From: Polaribacter sp. L3A8
GTDB lineage: Bacteria; Bacteroidota; Bacteroidia; Flavobacteriales; Flavobacteriaceae
Length of the DNA: 64,000 nucleotides
Assembly (NCBI RefSeq): GCF_009796785.1
Contig: NZ_CP047026.1
Span: forward strand, 3,020,501-3,084,500
Direction: 5' to 3'
In this document: piece by piece, positions 25,224-34,795 of the stretch
Numbering within the stretch: the first letter of the stretch is position 1
How the letters are laid out: each line of letters opens with the position of its first letter
Program-made: the position numbers and the translations under genes
The notes under the pieces: generated by a model
The model's database searches: none
Told to the model about the DNA's origin: nothing
Seen by the model: the letters and a program-made list of their open reading frames with translations, nothing else

Positions 25224-26559
25224 TTTAGATAAATTGTTTCAAGAACAACTTAATAATTTGGAGGCAACTCCAAATAAAAGAGTATGGAACAATATTGAGT
25301 CTAAACTTAAAAAGAAGAAAAGGCGTGTAGTACCTTTTTGGTGGTTTGGAAGTGGCGTTGCTGCAATGTTACTTTTAGGATTGTTTTTATTTCCTTTTTC
25401 TGATGATAAAACAGATGCTATTAAAACGGATTCTAAAATTATAATTACAGAAAGTTCAAAAAAGGAATTAGAGATAATAGATAACGCTAAAGTAGATGCT
25501 GTAATTAAAAACGAAATAAAGGAAGAGATGCTTTTTGTTGATAAAAAATTAAATGCTAACTCAATTAAATCTAAAAGAAATACGATTAAAAATACCGAGA
25601 ATAAAAACAAATTAGTTAGCACAAAAAACGCTATGAAAAAGATTTTTTTAGCTGATAAATTTACAAAGCCAACAGAAGATTCTGTAAATAATAATCACAT
25701 TTCTATTGATGAAAAGGAAATAGTTGTTGCAGAAAATAAGAATATAAGTATTCAGAAACAAATTACAAAAACAGATAAAGAGTCGCCTAAAAATAAAGTA
25801 GATTTAAATAAATTTATAGAAAAAAAGGACAGTGTTTTTTATACAAAATCGTTAAAAAAGAAATGGTCTATTGCTCCTGTTTTTGCAGTATTAAAGTCTA
25901 ATTCTTTTTCAAACGGATCTCCTATAAACGAGCACTTATCTAACTCTACAAAGGGTAAGAATTCTTTTTCTTATGGCTTTAATATAGGGTATCAAATTAA
26001 TGAAAAATGGAGCATTCAATCTGGTGTTCATTTACAAGAAATGGGGTTTAAAAATAATCAAGTAACTGCCGTTCCTTCAATTTCAAAAAGTTCGTTACCC
26101 GTTGTATTTAATAATGGCGATTCTTTTTCTTTTAACGAGGAAGAGGTTGCCCAAAGCTCAGATTTTATAAGTAACTCTGCATTAAATAAAACCAGTTTAA
26201 ATGGAGATTTAAGTCAAAATTATGGCTACATAGAAATTCCTTTAGAGGTAAAATATAATTTTTTAAACACTAAAAAGTTTAATACACAGGTTGTTGTGGG
26301 GTTTAGTTCTTTGTTTTTAAATAAAAATGCTGTAAACTTTAGCACTTCCATTATCTCTACATCAGGTAAATCTAAAAATTTAAACAACATTAATTTTAGT
26401 GGAAACTTAGGTTTTGATTTTAATTATTCTTTAAATAAAAAGTGGTCCTTAAACTTAAATCCAATGTTTAAAGCGCAGGTGCATACTTTTAGCGAAGATG
26501 CTAATGGTTTTTCCCCTTTCAATTTAGGGGTATATTCTGGTATTAAATATAAATTCTAA
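25210..26559 (+). CDS. One-TM plus outer-membrane beta-barrel protein, sigma partner
   Basis: 449 aa. N-terminal cytosolic segment (NNLDKLFQEQLNNLEATPNK, RVWNNIESKLKKKKRR), one membrane helix at about 45-62, a long Lys-rich linker (about 65-215), then a C-terminal region with alternating strands typical of a PorT-like barrel (SYGFNIGYQINEKWSIQSGV, NLNPMFKAQVHTF, LGVYSGIKYKF). This layout is common directly after ECF sigma genes in this phylum and suggests an anti-sigma or envelope sensor role for the N-terminal part. Starts 14 bp inside the sigma gene, so translation is coupled. Confidence 0.75.
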   Translation: MNQNNLDKLFQEQLNNLEATPNKRVWNNIESKLKKKKRRVVPFWWFGSGVAAMLLLGLFLFPFSDDKTDAIKTDSKIIITESSKKELEIIDNAKVDAVIKNEIKEEMLFVDKKLNANSIKSKRNTIKNTENKNKLVSTKNAMKKIFLADKFTKPTEDSVNNNHISIDEKEIVVAENKNISIQKQITKTDKESPKNKVDLNKFIEKKDSVFYTKSLKKKWSIAPVFAVLKSNSFSNGSPINEHLSNSTKGKNSFSYGFNIGYQINEKWSIQSGVHLQEMGFKNNQVTAVPSISKSSLPVVFNNGDSFSFNEEEVAQSSDFISNSALNKTSLNGDLSQNYGYIEIPLEVKYNFLNTKKFNTQVVVGFSSLFLNKNAVNFSTSIISTSGKSKNLNNINFSGNLGFDFNYSLNKKWSLNLNPMFKAQVHTFSEDANGFSPFNLGVYSGIKYKF

Positions 26560-26737
26560 ATAATACCTTTAATTATTTGCGTTTAACGAGTTTTATTGTT
26601 CGTTAATCGAAAAAAAATAATATTTTTTTTTTAATTAATTAATTTTGCAGAATGAGTTTTTTGATATATTTATCAAGGTTAACGTGTTTGTTTTATAAAT
26701 TAATTTTGAGGCTCTTAAATTAACAATACGATAGGAT

Positions 26738-27082
26738 ATGACATTTTTAGCAATTACATATAGAACTTTTAGCGGAACAAAGGAAGTTATAGAAACATTA
26801 GAAAAAAAAGCAACACAATGGGTTGTATATAAAGATAATAAACCCGCTTATTTTGTAGATTTTTATGATTTAGAAAAAGAATCTAATGCTATGATGAATA
26901 GTTTAGTTTTATGTACTAAAAGATCTATGAAAGAGGTTTTAGATGTTATTAATAAGAAGAACGGTATTAATTTATCTGTACCTATTATATCCCGATTAGG
27001 TTATAAAAAAATTGTAAAATCTAAAAAGATTGAATTAGAATTAGAGCCAATTCCAGAAAAATGGTTGGCTTATTCTTTGTAA
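26738..27082 (+). CDS. Conserved hypothetical protein, 114 aa
   Basis: 114 aa, soluble, no signal peptide or membrane segment. Begins MTFLAITYRTFSGTKEVIET and contains WVVYKDNKPAYFVDFYDLEK and a basic C-terminal half. I do not recognise a family. It is preceded by about 180 bp of AT-rich DNA and its end overlaps the convergent isoaspartyl-peptidase gene by 13 bp. Confidence 0.6.
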   Translation: MTFLAITYRTFSGTKEVIETLEKKATQWVVYKDNKPAYFVDFYDLEKESNAMMNSLVLCTKRSMKEVLDVINKKNGINLSVPIISRLGYKKIVKSKKIELELEPIPEKWLAYSL

Positions 27083-28128
27083 ATTTTAACAACCAATTCA
27101 TCCTTATCATTCATAGAAGCTCTATACATTCCTGCTGTATTAAATTCAAAAGACATATTTCCATTCTTATCTAAAGCAATAACACCACCCGTTCCTCCAA
27201 GTTTTGTTAGTTTGTTTTTAATAACATCTGTAGTAGCTTCTTTTAAAGATTTATTTTGATATTCCATTTGAGCAGAAATATCATACGCAACCATACCTCT
27301 TATAAAATATTCTCCCCAACCGGTAGATGATACTCCGCAGGTTTTATTATTTGCATAAGTTCCTGCACCAATAATTGGCGCGTCTCCAATTCTTCCCCAA
27401 CGTTTATTTGTCATGCCTCCTGTAGAAGTACCTGCAGCAATATTTCCATTTTTATCTAATGCAACACAACCTACTGTTCCAAATTTTGCATTTTTAATAT
27501 CAGCATCATAAAAAGCGGCTTTTTTATCGTTATGATCTAATTCGGTTTTTGTTTTATTTTTTATTCTTTGCAGCGATTGAAAACGTTTTTCTGTGTAAAA
27601 ATAACTTGGGTCTACAATTTCTAAGCCTTTTTCTTTTGCAAAAATAGAAGCTCCTTTGCCAGAAAGCATCACATGGTCAGAATCGGTCATTACTTTTATA
27701 GCCAATTCAATAGGGCTTTTTACATTGGTTACACCAGCAACAGCACCCGCATTTAATGTTTTTCCATCCATAAAAGAGGCATCCAATTCGTTGGTTTCTT
27801 CATGTGTAAAAACAGCTCCTTTACCAGCATTAAATAAAGGAGATTCTTCCATTACTTGTATGGTTTTCATTACTGCTTCTTGGCTTGTTCCTCCGTTTTT
27901 TAAAATAGTATGACCTATTTTTACGGCTTCTTCTAGTTTTGCTTTGTAGGCTTCTTCTTTTTCATCAGATAAATTCTTTTTTAAAATTGTTCCTGCACCA
28001 CCATGAATTATAATTGCAAATTTATGTTGTTGTTTCGTTGTATTTTTTTCTTCGGATGATGTTACTGTTTCTTGCTTGCATCCTACAGAAATTAATACTA
28101 ACAAGATGATAAAAAAGGCATTTTTCAT
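27070..28128 (-). CDS. Isoaspartyl peptidase / L-asparaginase, secreted
   Basis: 352 aa from the ATG at 28126-28128, chosen because MKNAFFIILLVLISVGC is a perfect lipoprotein signal; the earlier start adds eight residues. Ntn-hydrolase fold: AIIIHGGAGTI, NAGKGAVFTHEETNELDASF, NAGAVAGVTNVKSPIELA, then the autocleavage site with the nucleophile Thr in GTVGCVALDKNGNIAAGTS (about residue 213) and TGGMTNKRWGRIGDAPIIGA. The enzyme removes isoaspartyl residues from dipeptides and hydrolyses asparagine. The lipobox suggests an envelope location. Confidence 0.92.
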   Translation of the reverse strand: MKNAFFIILLVLISVGCKQETVTSSEEKNTTKQQHKFAIIIHGGAGTILKKNLSDEKEEAYKAKLEEAVKIGHTILKNGGTSQEAVMKTIQVMEESPLFNAGKGAVFTHEETNELDASFMDGKTLNAGAVAGVTNVKSPIELAIKVMTDSDHVMLSGKGASIFAKEKGLEIVDPSYFYTEKRFQSLQRIKNKTKTELDHNDKKAAFYDADIKNAKFGTVGCVALDKNGNIAAGTSTGGMTNKRWGRIGDAPIIGAGTYANNKTCGVSSTGWGEYFIRGMVAYDISAQMEYQNKSLKEATTDVIKNKLTKLGGTGGVIALDKNGNMSFEFNTAGMYRASMNDKDELVVKIYKE

Positions 28129-28240
28129 GGCTAAGTGTTTAGAATTAAACAAAATTTATTATTTTTGTTTAATTTACAATTAATTAAAATTATTCGTAAA
28201 TTGGTCATTCGAATGTAAACAACAAAAACGGAATAGCAAA

Positions 28241-29782
28241 ATGACAGACTTTGGAATACAAGAAGCTTTACAAGAATTAGGTTTAAAAAACATAAATAAC
28301 GGAACTTCTACCGGTTCTAACAATTTTTCTAACGGAGAAATTATAGAAAGTTATTCTCCTGTTGATGGAAAGTTAATTGGAAAAGTAAAAACAACCACAA
28401 AAGAAGACTACCAAAAAGTGATGGAAGCTGCTACAAAAGCATTTTTATCATTTAGAAATATGCCTGCTCCACAAAGAGGAGAAATTGTGCGTCAGTTTGG
28501 TAATAAATTAAGAGAAAAGAAGGCAGCACTTGGTAAATTGGTTTCTTACGAAATGGGAAAATCTTACCAAGAAGGTTTAGGTGAGGTGCAAGAAATGATA
28601 GATATCTGCGATTTTGCTGTAGGTTTATCTCGTCAATTAAACGGACAAACAATTCCGTCTGAAAGACCAGGACATGTAATGAGAGAACAATGGCATCCAA
28701 TAGGTGTTGTTGGTATAATATCTGCCTTTAATTTTCCTGTGGCTGTTTGGGCTTGGAACACCGCTTTAGCGTGGATTTGCGGTGATGTTTGCGTTTGGAA
28801 AGGTTCTGAAAAAGCACCTTTATGTACCGTTGCTTGCCAAAATATAATTACTGAAATTTTAAAAGAAAATAATTTACCAGAAGGAATTTCTTGCATTATC
28901 AATGGAGATTACAAAGTAGGAGAGATGATGACTACAGACACAAGAATTCCATTAATTTCTGCTACAGGTTCTACCAAAATGGGACGAATTGTTGGCGCAA
29001 CCGTTGCACAACGTTTTGGAAAATCCTTATTAGAATTAGGCGGAAATAATGCCATTATTATTACGCCTACGGCGGATTTAAAAGTGGTGGTTCCTGGTGC
29101 TGTTTTTGGCGCTGTTGGTACTTGCGGACAACGTTGCACATCAACCAGAAGATTAATTATTCACGAATCTGTGTACGATAAAGTAAGAGATGCAATTGTT
29201 GGCGCTTACAAACAAATTAAAATAGGAAATCCTTTAGATGAAAATAATCATGTGGGGCCGTTAATAGACAAAGATGCTGTAAATACGTATTTAGCTGCTA
29301 TAGAAAAAGCAAAAGCAGAAGGTGGAACTATTTTAGTTGAAGGTGGTGTTTTAGAAGGTAAAGGTTATGAAAGCGGTTGTTACGTAAAACCAGCAATTAT
29401 AGAAGCCGAAAATCATTTTGAAATTGTACAACATGAAACTTTTGCGCCTATCTTATATCTAATGAAATATAGCGGAGAAGTAGAAAATGCTATTGAAAAA
29501 CAAAACGGAGTTGCACAGGGATTGTCATCTGCAATTATGACCAATGAACTAAAAGAAGCAGAGAAGTTTTTATCTTATGCAGGTTCAGATTGTGGAATTG
29601 CAAACGTAAATATTGGTACTTCTGGTGCAGAAATTGGTGGTGCTTTTGGAGGTGAAAAAGAAACAGGTGGAGGTAGAGAATCTGGTTCTGATGCATGGAA
29701 AGTATATATGCGTAGACAAACAAATACCATAAATTACTCTGATGAGTTACCTCTGGCTCAAGGCATAAAATTCGATTTATAA
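28241..29782 (+). CDS. ALDH7-family aldehyde dehydrogenase (AmaB-like)
   Basis: 513 aa. Aldehyde dehydrogenase fold with NAD-binding SATGSTKMGRIV, general-base Glu in LLELGGNNAIII and the catalytic Cys in TCGQRCTSTRR; NFPVAVWAWNTALAWICGD and GAEIGGAFGGEKETGGGRES are typical of the ALDH7 (antiquitin) group. These oxidise alpha-aminoadipate semialdehyde to aminoadipate in lysine degradation with NAD+. Cytosolic, monocistronic, with a terminator 26 bp past the stop. Substrate is inferred from subfamily only. Confidence 0.9.
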   Translation: MTDFGIQEALQELGLKNINNGTSTGSNNFSNGEIIESYSPVDGKLIGKVKTTTKEDYQKVMEAATKAFLSFRNMPAPQRGEIVRQFGNKLREKKAALGKLVSYEMGKSYQEGLGEVQEMIDICDFAVGLSRQLNGQTIPSERPGHVMREQWHPIGVVGIISAFNFPVAVWAWNTALAWICGDVCVWKGSEKAPLCTVACQNIITEILKENNLPEGISCIINGDYKVGEMMTTDTRIPLISATGSTKMGRIVGATVAQRFGKSLLELGGNNAIIITPTADLKVVVPGAVFGAVGTCGQRCTSTRRLIIHESVYDKVRDAIVGAYKQIKIGNPLDENNHVGPLIDKDAVNTYLAAIEKAKAEGGTILVEGGVLEGKGYESGCYVKPAIIEAENHFEIVQHETFAPILYLMKYSGEVENAIEKQNGVAQGLSSAIMTNELKEAEKFLSYAGSDCGIANVNIGTSGAEIGGAFGGEKETGGGRESGSDAWKVYMRRQTNTINYSDELPLAQGIKFDL

Positions 29783-29807
29783 GAGATCTTTTTTAATCAT
29801 TCTATAT

Positions 29808-29838
29808 AAAAACCCAACTTGTAAGAGTTGGGTTTTTT
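29808..29838 (+). terminator. Terminator after the ALDH gene
   Basis: Arms AAAACCCAACT / AGTTGGGTTTT with a 6-nt loop and T6 tail, 26 bp downstream of the stop. Confidence 0.88.
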
Positions 29839-29881
29839 ATTGATAAATTAAACTATCTTTAAGTTATTAAGTCTAAAGGTC

Positions 29882-31255
29882 ATGAAATCAGTACATATAC
29901 AACACTTATATAATAGAGTTGGTTTTGGGATAACACCAAAAGAACTTGTTCGTTTATCAAAAAAAAGTAAGAAAAACGTGGTAAATGAGTTATTTACTGC
30001 TTCTAAGAATGTAACCGATTTAAGAGGAGATATTTCTTTCTTGAAAGGCAAAACGTATAAAGATTTTAAAGATAAAGAGCAGAAGAAAGAGCTTCAAAAA
30101 ATTAGTAGAAAAAAAGTACAAGAATTTTCTATTGCCTGGTTTCAAAGATTAAATAACCCTTCTGAAGTTTTACGTGAAAAAATGACCTTATTTTGGGCAA
30201 ATCATTTTGTTTGTGAGAGTAAAAACATCTTATTTGTAGAGAGTTACAATAATGCTTTGCGTAAAAATGCTTTGGGTAATTTTAGAGATTTCACAAAAAT
30301 TGTTTCTAAAGAACCAGCAATGTTGGCATATTTAAACAACAAACAAAATAAAAAAAAGAGTCCGAATGAGAATTTTGCTCGCGAATTAATGGAGCTATTT
30401 ACTTTGGGGCAAGATCAATATACAGAGCAAGATATAAAAGAGTCTGCAAGGTCTTTTACAGGTTATAATTATAATTTTAGGGGGCAATTTACTTTTAAAG
30501 AAAAACAGCACGACAATAAAGAAAAAACTTTTTTTGGTAAATTGGGTAATTTTAATGGTGATGATATTATAGACATTATTCTACAAAAGGAACAATGTGC
30601 AAGGTTTATTTCAGAAAAAATTTACACTTATTTTGTAAATGAAAACATCAATAAAAAACATATTGATGAAATGGTTGCTGTGTTTTATAAAGATTACAAT
30701 ATCAAAAAATTAATGAGTTTTGTCTTACTTTCTAAATGGTTTTATGAGGATGAAAATATTGGAACAAAAATAAAATCGCCCATTGAATTTTTAGTTGGCA
30801 TTAATACAATTGTACCTTATAAAATAGAGAAAGAGAGACAAATTATTTTGGTTCAAAGATTATTAGGTCAAGTATTAATGAGTCCGCCAAATGTTGCCGG
30901 ATGGAAAACAGGCAGAAATTGGATTGATAGTAATACCATTGTTACACGCTTACGTTTGCCTTCTGTACTGCTAAATAATGCTGAAATTGCGTATTCAGAG
31001 ATTGGAGATGAGGAAACCATGATTACCAATTTTAAGAAAAGAAAACTTCGTAGAAAGGCTTTTATAAAAGTAAGTGCAGATTGGAATTCTTTTGAAGAAA
31101 ATTATAAAAACAATACTAACAAAGAGTTGGTGCATCAAATAATTACTTCAAAGATTAATGCGGGTACCGAAGAAATGTTAGAAAGAAATCAGCAACTTTC
31201 TAAACACGATTTTGTTGTACAATTAATGAGTTTACCAGAATATCAACTTTGCTAA
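29882..31255 (+). CDS. DUF1800 family protein
   Basis: 457 aa. Matches the DUF1800 pattern: HLYNRVGFGITPKEL at the start, WFQRLNNPSEVLREKMTLFW, ANHFVC, NENFARELMELFTLGQDQYT, ARSFTGYNYNF, SPPNVAGWKTGRNWIDS. There is no signal peptide at this start. DUF1800 genes are almost always paired with a DUF1501 gene, as here (101 bp downstream, same strand). Their function is not established; in some bacteria they are induced during growth on polymers. All-helical fold expected. Confidence 0.9.
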   Translation: MKSVHIQHLYNRVGFGITPKELVRLSKKSKKNVVNELFTASKNVTDLRGDISFLKGKTYKDFKDKEQKKELQKISRKKVQEFSIAWFQRLNNPSEVLREKMTLFWANHFVCESKNILFVESYNNALRKNALGNFRDFTKIVSKEPAMLAYLNNKQNKKKSPNENFARELMELFTLGQDQYTEQDIKESARSFTGYNYNFRGQFTFKEKQHDNKEKTFFGKLGNFNGDDIIDIILQKEQCARFISEKIYTYFVNENINKKHIDEMVAVFYKDYNIKKLMSFVLLSKWFYEDENIGTKIKSPIEFLVGINTIVPYKIEKERQIILVQRLLGQVLMSPPNVAGWKTGRNWIDSNTIVTRLRLPSVLLNNAEIAYSEIGDEETMITNFKKRKLRRKAFIKVSADWNSFEENYKNNTNKELVHQIITSKINAGTEEMLERNQQLSKHDFVVQLMSLPEYQLC

Positions 31256-31356
31256 ATCAAAACATATGAACCTTTCTACTAACAAATACATGATAATTTT
31301 TCTATTTAATTTTGGAAAGCAATATGTAACCATCAAAAAAAAATAAAAACGACCAC

Positions 31357-32547
31357 ATGAAACGTAGAGATTTTTTAAAACAGACAACTTTTGCTTCGGG
31401 GATGTTTTTTGTGCCTCAGTTTTTAAAGGCTTTCGAGAACAATTCAATGAAATCTTTTAGCAATAAAAAAGTAGTCATTATTCAGTTAAAAGGAGGTAAT
31501 GATGGTTTAAATACGGTTGTGCCTTTTAACAACGATATTTATTATCAACAAAGAAGTAACATCGCCATAAAACAAAACGATTTATTTAAAATTTCTGATG
31601 AAGTTGGCTTGCATAAAAGTCTACAACCTTTGCAAGATTTGTACAATAAAGGCTTTGTAAGTATTATTAATAATGTTGGGTATCCAAACCCTAATTTATC
31701 ACATTTTAGAGCTACAGATATTTGGCAAACCGCTAGTGATAGTAATGAGTATTTGCAAAACGGTTGGGTAGGTCGTTATTTAGATTACACCAAAGGAAAT
31801 CCTTATAGTGCAATTGAAGTTGATGAAAGTTTGTCTTTAATGTTAAAAGGAAAAACCCAAAATGGATTGGCAATTACAGATCCAAAAATGTTTTATAATT
31901 CTATGCGTGCGCCATTTTTTAACAATGTGGTTGCTAATTATAAAGAGACGCATTTAAGTGAACATAACTTAGGATATTTGTACAATACCATGATTGATGC
32001 AAAATCATCTGCAAAACATATTTACGAGCAAAGTAATACCAAAAACACATCTGCAGAATACCCAAAAAATATTTTTGGCAAACAACTAAAAACCATTTCT
32101 CAATTTATAAATTCTGGTTTAGAAACACAGGTTTATTATGCAGGTTTAAGTGGGTTTGATACACATGCAAACCAAGCAGGTACACAAGAAAGGTTGCTAA
32201 AAATATATGCAGAAAGTATGGAGGTGTTTATTAATGATTTGCAAAAAAATAATGCTTTTGATGATGTTTTAATTCTTACCTTTTCTGAATTTGGTAGACG
32301 CGTAAAACAAAACGAATCTAAAGGGACAGATCATGGTACTGCAAACAATGTTTTTGTGATGGGGAAAAACTTAAAAAAGCAAGGTTTGTATAATGATTTG
32401 CCAGATTTAGGAAACTTAGATAAAAATGGAAACCTTACATATGAGATAGATTTTAGAGAAATTTATGCAACTATTTTAGACAAGTGGCTACAAGTAGATG
32501 ATGTGGCTATTTTAAATAAATCATTTTCTAAATTGGGGTTTGTTTAA
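31357..32547 (+). CDS. DUF1501 family protein with Tat signal
   Basis: 396 aa. The N-terminus MKRRDFLKQTTFASGMFFVP is a twin-arginine signal, indicating export in folded form. The body has the alkaline-phosphatase-superfamily features of DUF1501 (KKVVIIQLKGGNDGLNTVVP, LSHFRATDIWQTAS, GFDTHANQAGTQ, TFSEFGRRVKQNES, GTDHGTANNVFVMG), including metal-ligand-like Asp/His residues. Partner of the preceding DUF1800 gene. Role unknown; likely a periplasmic hydrolase-like protein. Confidence 0.9.
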   Translation: MKRRDFLKQTTFASGMFFVPQFLKAFENNSMKSFSNKKVVIIQLKGGNDGLNTVVPFNNDIYYQQRSNIAIKQNDLFKISDEVGLHKSLQPLQDLYNKGFVSIINNVGYPNPNLSHFRATDIWQTASDSNEYLQNGWVGRYLDYTKGNPYSAIEVDESLSLMLKGKTQNGLAITDPKMFYNSMRAPFFNNVVANYKETHLSEHNLGYLYNTMIDAKSSAKHIYEQSNTKNTSAEYPKNIFGKQLKTISQFINSGLETQVYYAGLSGFDTHANQAGTQERLLKIYAESMEVFINDLQKNNAFDDVLILTFSEFGRRVKQNESKGTDHGTANNVFVMGKNLKKQGLYNDLPDLGNLDKNGNLTYEIDFREIYATILDKWLQVDDVAILNKSFSKLGFV

Positions 32548-32644
32548 TGTTTGTTGTTGTTAAAAAAACCATTAATTTCGTTTAAGTCCAGATAAATTTA
32601 CTTTATCATCATTTCCCCATAACCGGAAAAAAACTTAGAAATAA

Positions 32645-33619
32645 ATGAAAGCATTTTTAGCAAACATTATCATTAAAACGACGCTAAAGTTTAAAGACAA
32701 AAAAAAATACCCAAAAGGAAGTCCTTCAGAATATAAATTAGCCAAAAGATATAGAGAACTTTTAGTAACCTTTAAACGTAATTTAAAAAACGTAATACTA
32801 ATAGTAATTGGTATTTTTTCTGCCTCTTTTGGTTTTAAAGGCTTTTTGCTAACCAACGATTTTATAGATGGTGGTGCTACGGGTATTTCTTTATTAATAG
32901 CTGCAGTTACAGGTGTTCCGCTTTATATTCTTATTATTTGTATCAACATTCCATTTGTGTTTTTGGGGTATAAAATTATGGGGAAACAGTTTGCTATAAA
33001 AACGGCTTTGGCAATTACCGGGCTTGCGCTTTGTGTGGCAATTGTTCCTTTTCCTAATGTTACCGATGATGATTTATTAGTAGCCATTTTTGGTGGATTT
33101 TTTCTTGGGGCAGGTATAGGACTTGCTATTAGAGGTGGTGCAGTAATAGATGGTACCGAGGTTTTAGCAATTTACTTAAGTAGAAAATTTGGTGCAACTA
33201 TTGGTGATATTATCATATTAATTAATGTCTTTATTTTCTCTTTTGCAGCCTATTTACTTTCTATAGAAGTCGCGCTTTATTCTATGATAACGTATATGGC
33301 AGCCTCAAAAACCTTAGATTTTATTATTGAAGGAATTGAAGAATATATTGGTGTTACCATTATTTCTTCTCAAAGTAATAGAATAAGAGAAATGATTGTA
33401 GAAAAACTAGGTAGAGCTGTTACTATTTATAAAGGAGAAGGTGGTTACGCTAAACATGGTGTTAGTAAAGAGATGGACATTATTTATACCGTAATTACAC
33501 GTTTAGAGGTAAACAAACTAAATACAGAAATAGAAAAAATAGAATCGAATGCTTTTATCATCATGAATAGTATTAAGGATATAAAAGGAGGGATGATTAA
33601 AAAAAGACCTCTGCATTAA
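32645..33619 (+). CDS. YitT family membrane protein (DUF161 + DUF2179)
   Basis: 324 aa. A basic N-terminal extension (about 1-55), then six or so membrane segments (about 57-235; SASFGFKGFLLTNDFIDGGA, TGISLLIAAVTGVPLYILII, GGAVIDGTEVLAIYLSRKFG) and a C-terminal cytosolic DUF2179 domain (NRIREMIVEKLGRAVTIYKG, EGGYAKHGVSKEMDIIYTVI). Known as YitT/YczE-type proteins; transport substrate not established. Convergent with the AlbA_2 gene, 34 bp apart. Confidence 0.88.
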   Translation: MKAFLANIIIKTTLKFKDKKKYPKGSPSEYKLAKRYRELLVTFKRNLKNVILIVIGIFSASFGFKGFLLTNDFIDGGATGISLLIAAVTGVPLYILIICINIPFVFLGYKIMGKQFAIKTALAITGLALCVAIVPFPNVTDDDLLVAIFGGFFLGAGIGLAIRGGAVIDGTEVLAIYLSRKFGATIGDIIILINVFIFSFAAYLLSIEVALYSMITYMAASKTLDFIIEGIEEYIGVTIISSQSNRIREMIVEKLGRAVTIYKGEGGYAKHGVSKEMDIIYTVITRLEVNKLNTEIEKIESNAFIIMNSIKDIKGGMIKKRPLH

Positions 33620-33653
33620 CCGAAGTTATTTTGGTAAAACTGTAAGCAGTATT

Positions 33654-34793
33654 CTAATTATACTGTACTTTTCTAATAACACGCATGGCCTCTTTGTATT
33701 TTATATAGGTAGTTTTATCTTCTAAGTTTCTGATATAAGTTTTTGCTTTTTTTAGTTGATCTGCAGCATCTATAAAACCATGAAGAAAGCAAATAAGGTA
33801 GTTTGTAGGTAAGCGTAAAACAGCTTCGTTTTCTATATCAGAAAGCGGAATTTCTTTCTCAATTTTTTGTATAATAGCTTTGTTGTTTTTATAAATGTGT
33901 AGCATAATACCAATATCTAATTTAGGAGGAACAAACAAAAATTCCTTTACAATATCATGTTTTCCGTTGTCTTTAAAGTTGATAATTGTTTTTTCTAGTG
34001 GATACAATTCTTCTTGCTTTTCTAAACCTAAATAAATGTATTCGGTAATAATAAAAGATTGATTATTGTAACTAATTTGTACATCATCTAAAGCAGAAAA
34101 AAATAGTTTTACTTGCTCGTTAATCAACTCAATATCTACTCTAGAAAAATATTCTTCTCCATTTATAATTTTCTTTTCTCCTGCCCAACACAACACAAAT
34201 TGTTCTTTAAAAACCTTGTATTGTGGGTTGTATGCTGGTTTGTGGTTGTTGATAAAATCGAAAACACCATCTAAGGTTAATTTTATATTATTACTGGCGT
34301 TTTTTTCGATAGCTTCAACAATACCTTTATTGGTGTTTCGTAATTCAAAATTGCCAGATGATGGTATAGAATTGCTTCCTCGTCTGTAAAAAGTAGTGCC
34401 TTTTTTATATTTCCAAGTGTTTTTTAAAAGTGATGTAATTTTATTATTCGGATAAATAGTAACCAAACCAATTACTTTATGACGCGGTAGCCTCGGAAAA
34501 GGAACATTTTCATATTCTATTTTTGGTGGGTTTTTTAAATACGCATTCACTAAATTCTGAATTTTGCTGTCATCAAAAAAATCGACACCAACAATCTTGT
34601 TTTCTTCGTCCTCGATACCAATTACGAGGTAAGAGTTGTTTTCTGGATTGGAGTTGGATAAGGCACAAATATGTTTTAAAAACTTTGCTTTACCCTCTTT
34701 AGAATTTAAAGATAACTTTTGCTTTTTATCATAAAAACTATTCTCATCATTATGAGAAAGTAAGTTTTTAATAAGTAAGCGTTTGTTTATCAT
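33654..34793 (-). CDS. AlbA_2 (Schlafen-type) domain protein
   Basis: 379 aa. N-terminal AlbA_2 domain (about 1-125) recognisable by DKKQKLSLNSKEGKAKFLKH, YLVIGIEDEENKIVGVDFFD and KKGTTFYRRGSNSIPSSG; the rest (about 150-379) is a family-specific region without a known domain, ending in a basic coiled stretch. AlbA_2 domains bind nucleic acid and occur in Schlafen-like regulators and some defence proteins, but this one has no fused helicase, HTH or nuclease. The start is 2 bp after the SDR stop, so the pair is co-transcribed. Confidence 0.75.
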   Translation of the reverse strand: MINKRLLIKNLLSHNDENSFYDKKQKLSLNSKEGKAKFLKHICALSNSNPENNSYLVIGIEDEENKIVGVDFFDDSKIQNLVNAYLKNPPKIEYENVPFPRLPRHKVIGLVTIYPNNKITSLLKNTWKYKKGTTFYRRGSNSIPSSGNFELRNTNKGIVEAIEKNASNNIKLTLDGVFDFINNHKPAYNPQYKVFKEQFVLCWAGEKKIINGEEYFSRVDIELINEQVKLFFSALDDVQISYNNQSFIITEYIYLGLEKQEELYPLEKTIINFKDNGKHDIVKEFLFVPPKLDIGIMLHIYKNNKAIIQKIEKEIPLSDIENEAVLRLPTNYLICFLHGFIDAADQLKKAKTYIRNLEDKTTYIKYKEAMRVIRKVQYN

Positions 34794-34795
34794 TC

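Noticed and set aside
33654..34793. Defence gene (Schlafen/AlbA_2)
   Set aside because: Only the AlbA_2 domain is recognisable; no nuclease, helicase or partner defence gene, and it is co-transcribed with a metabolic SDR.
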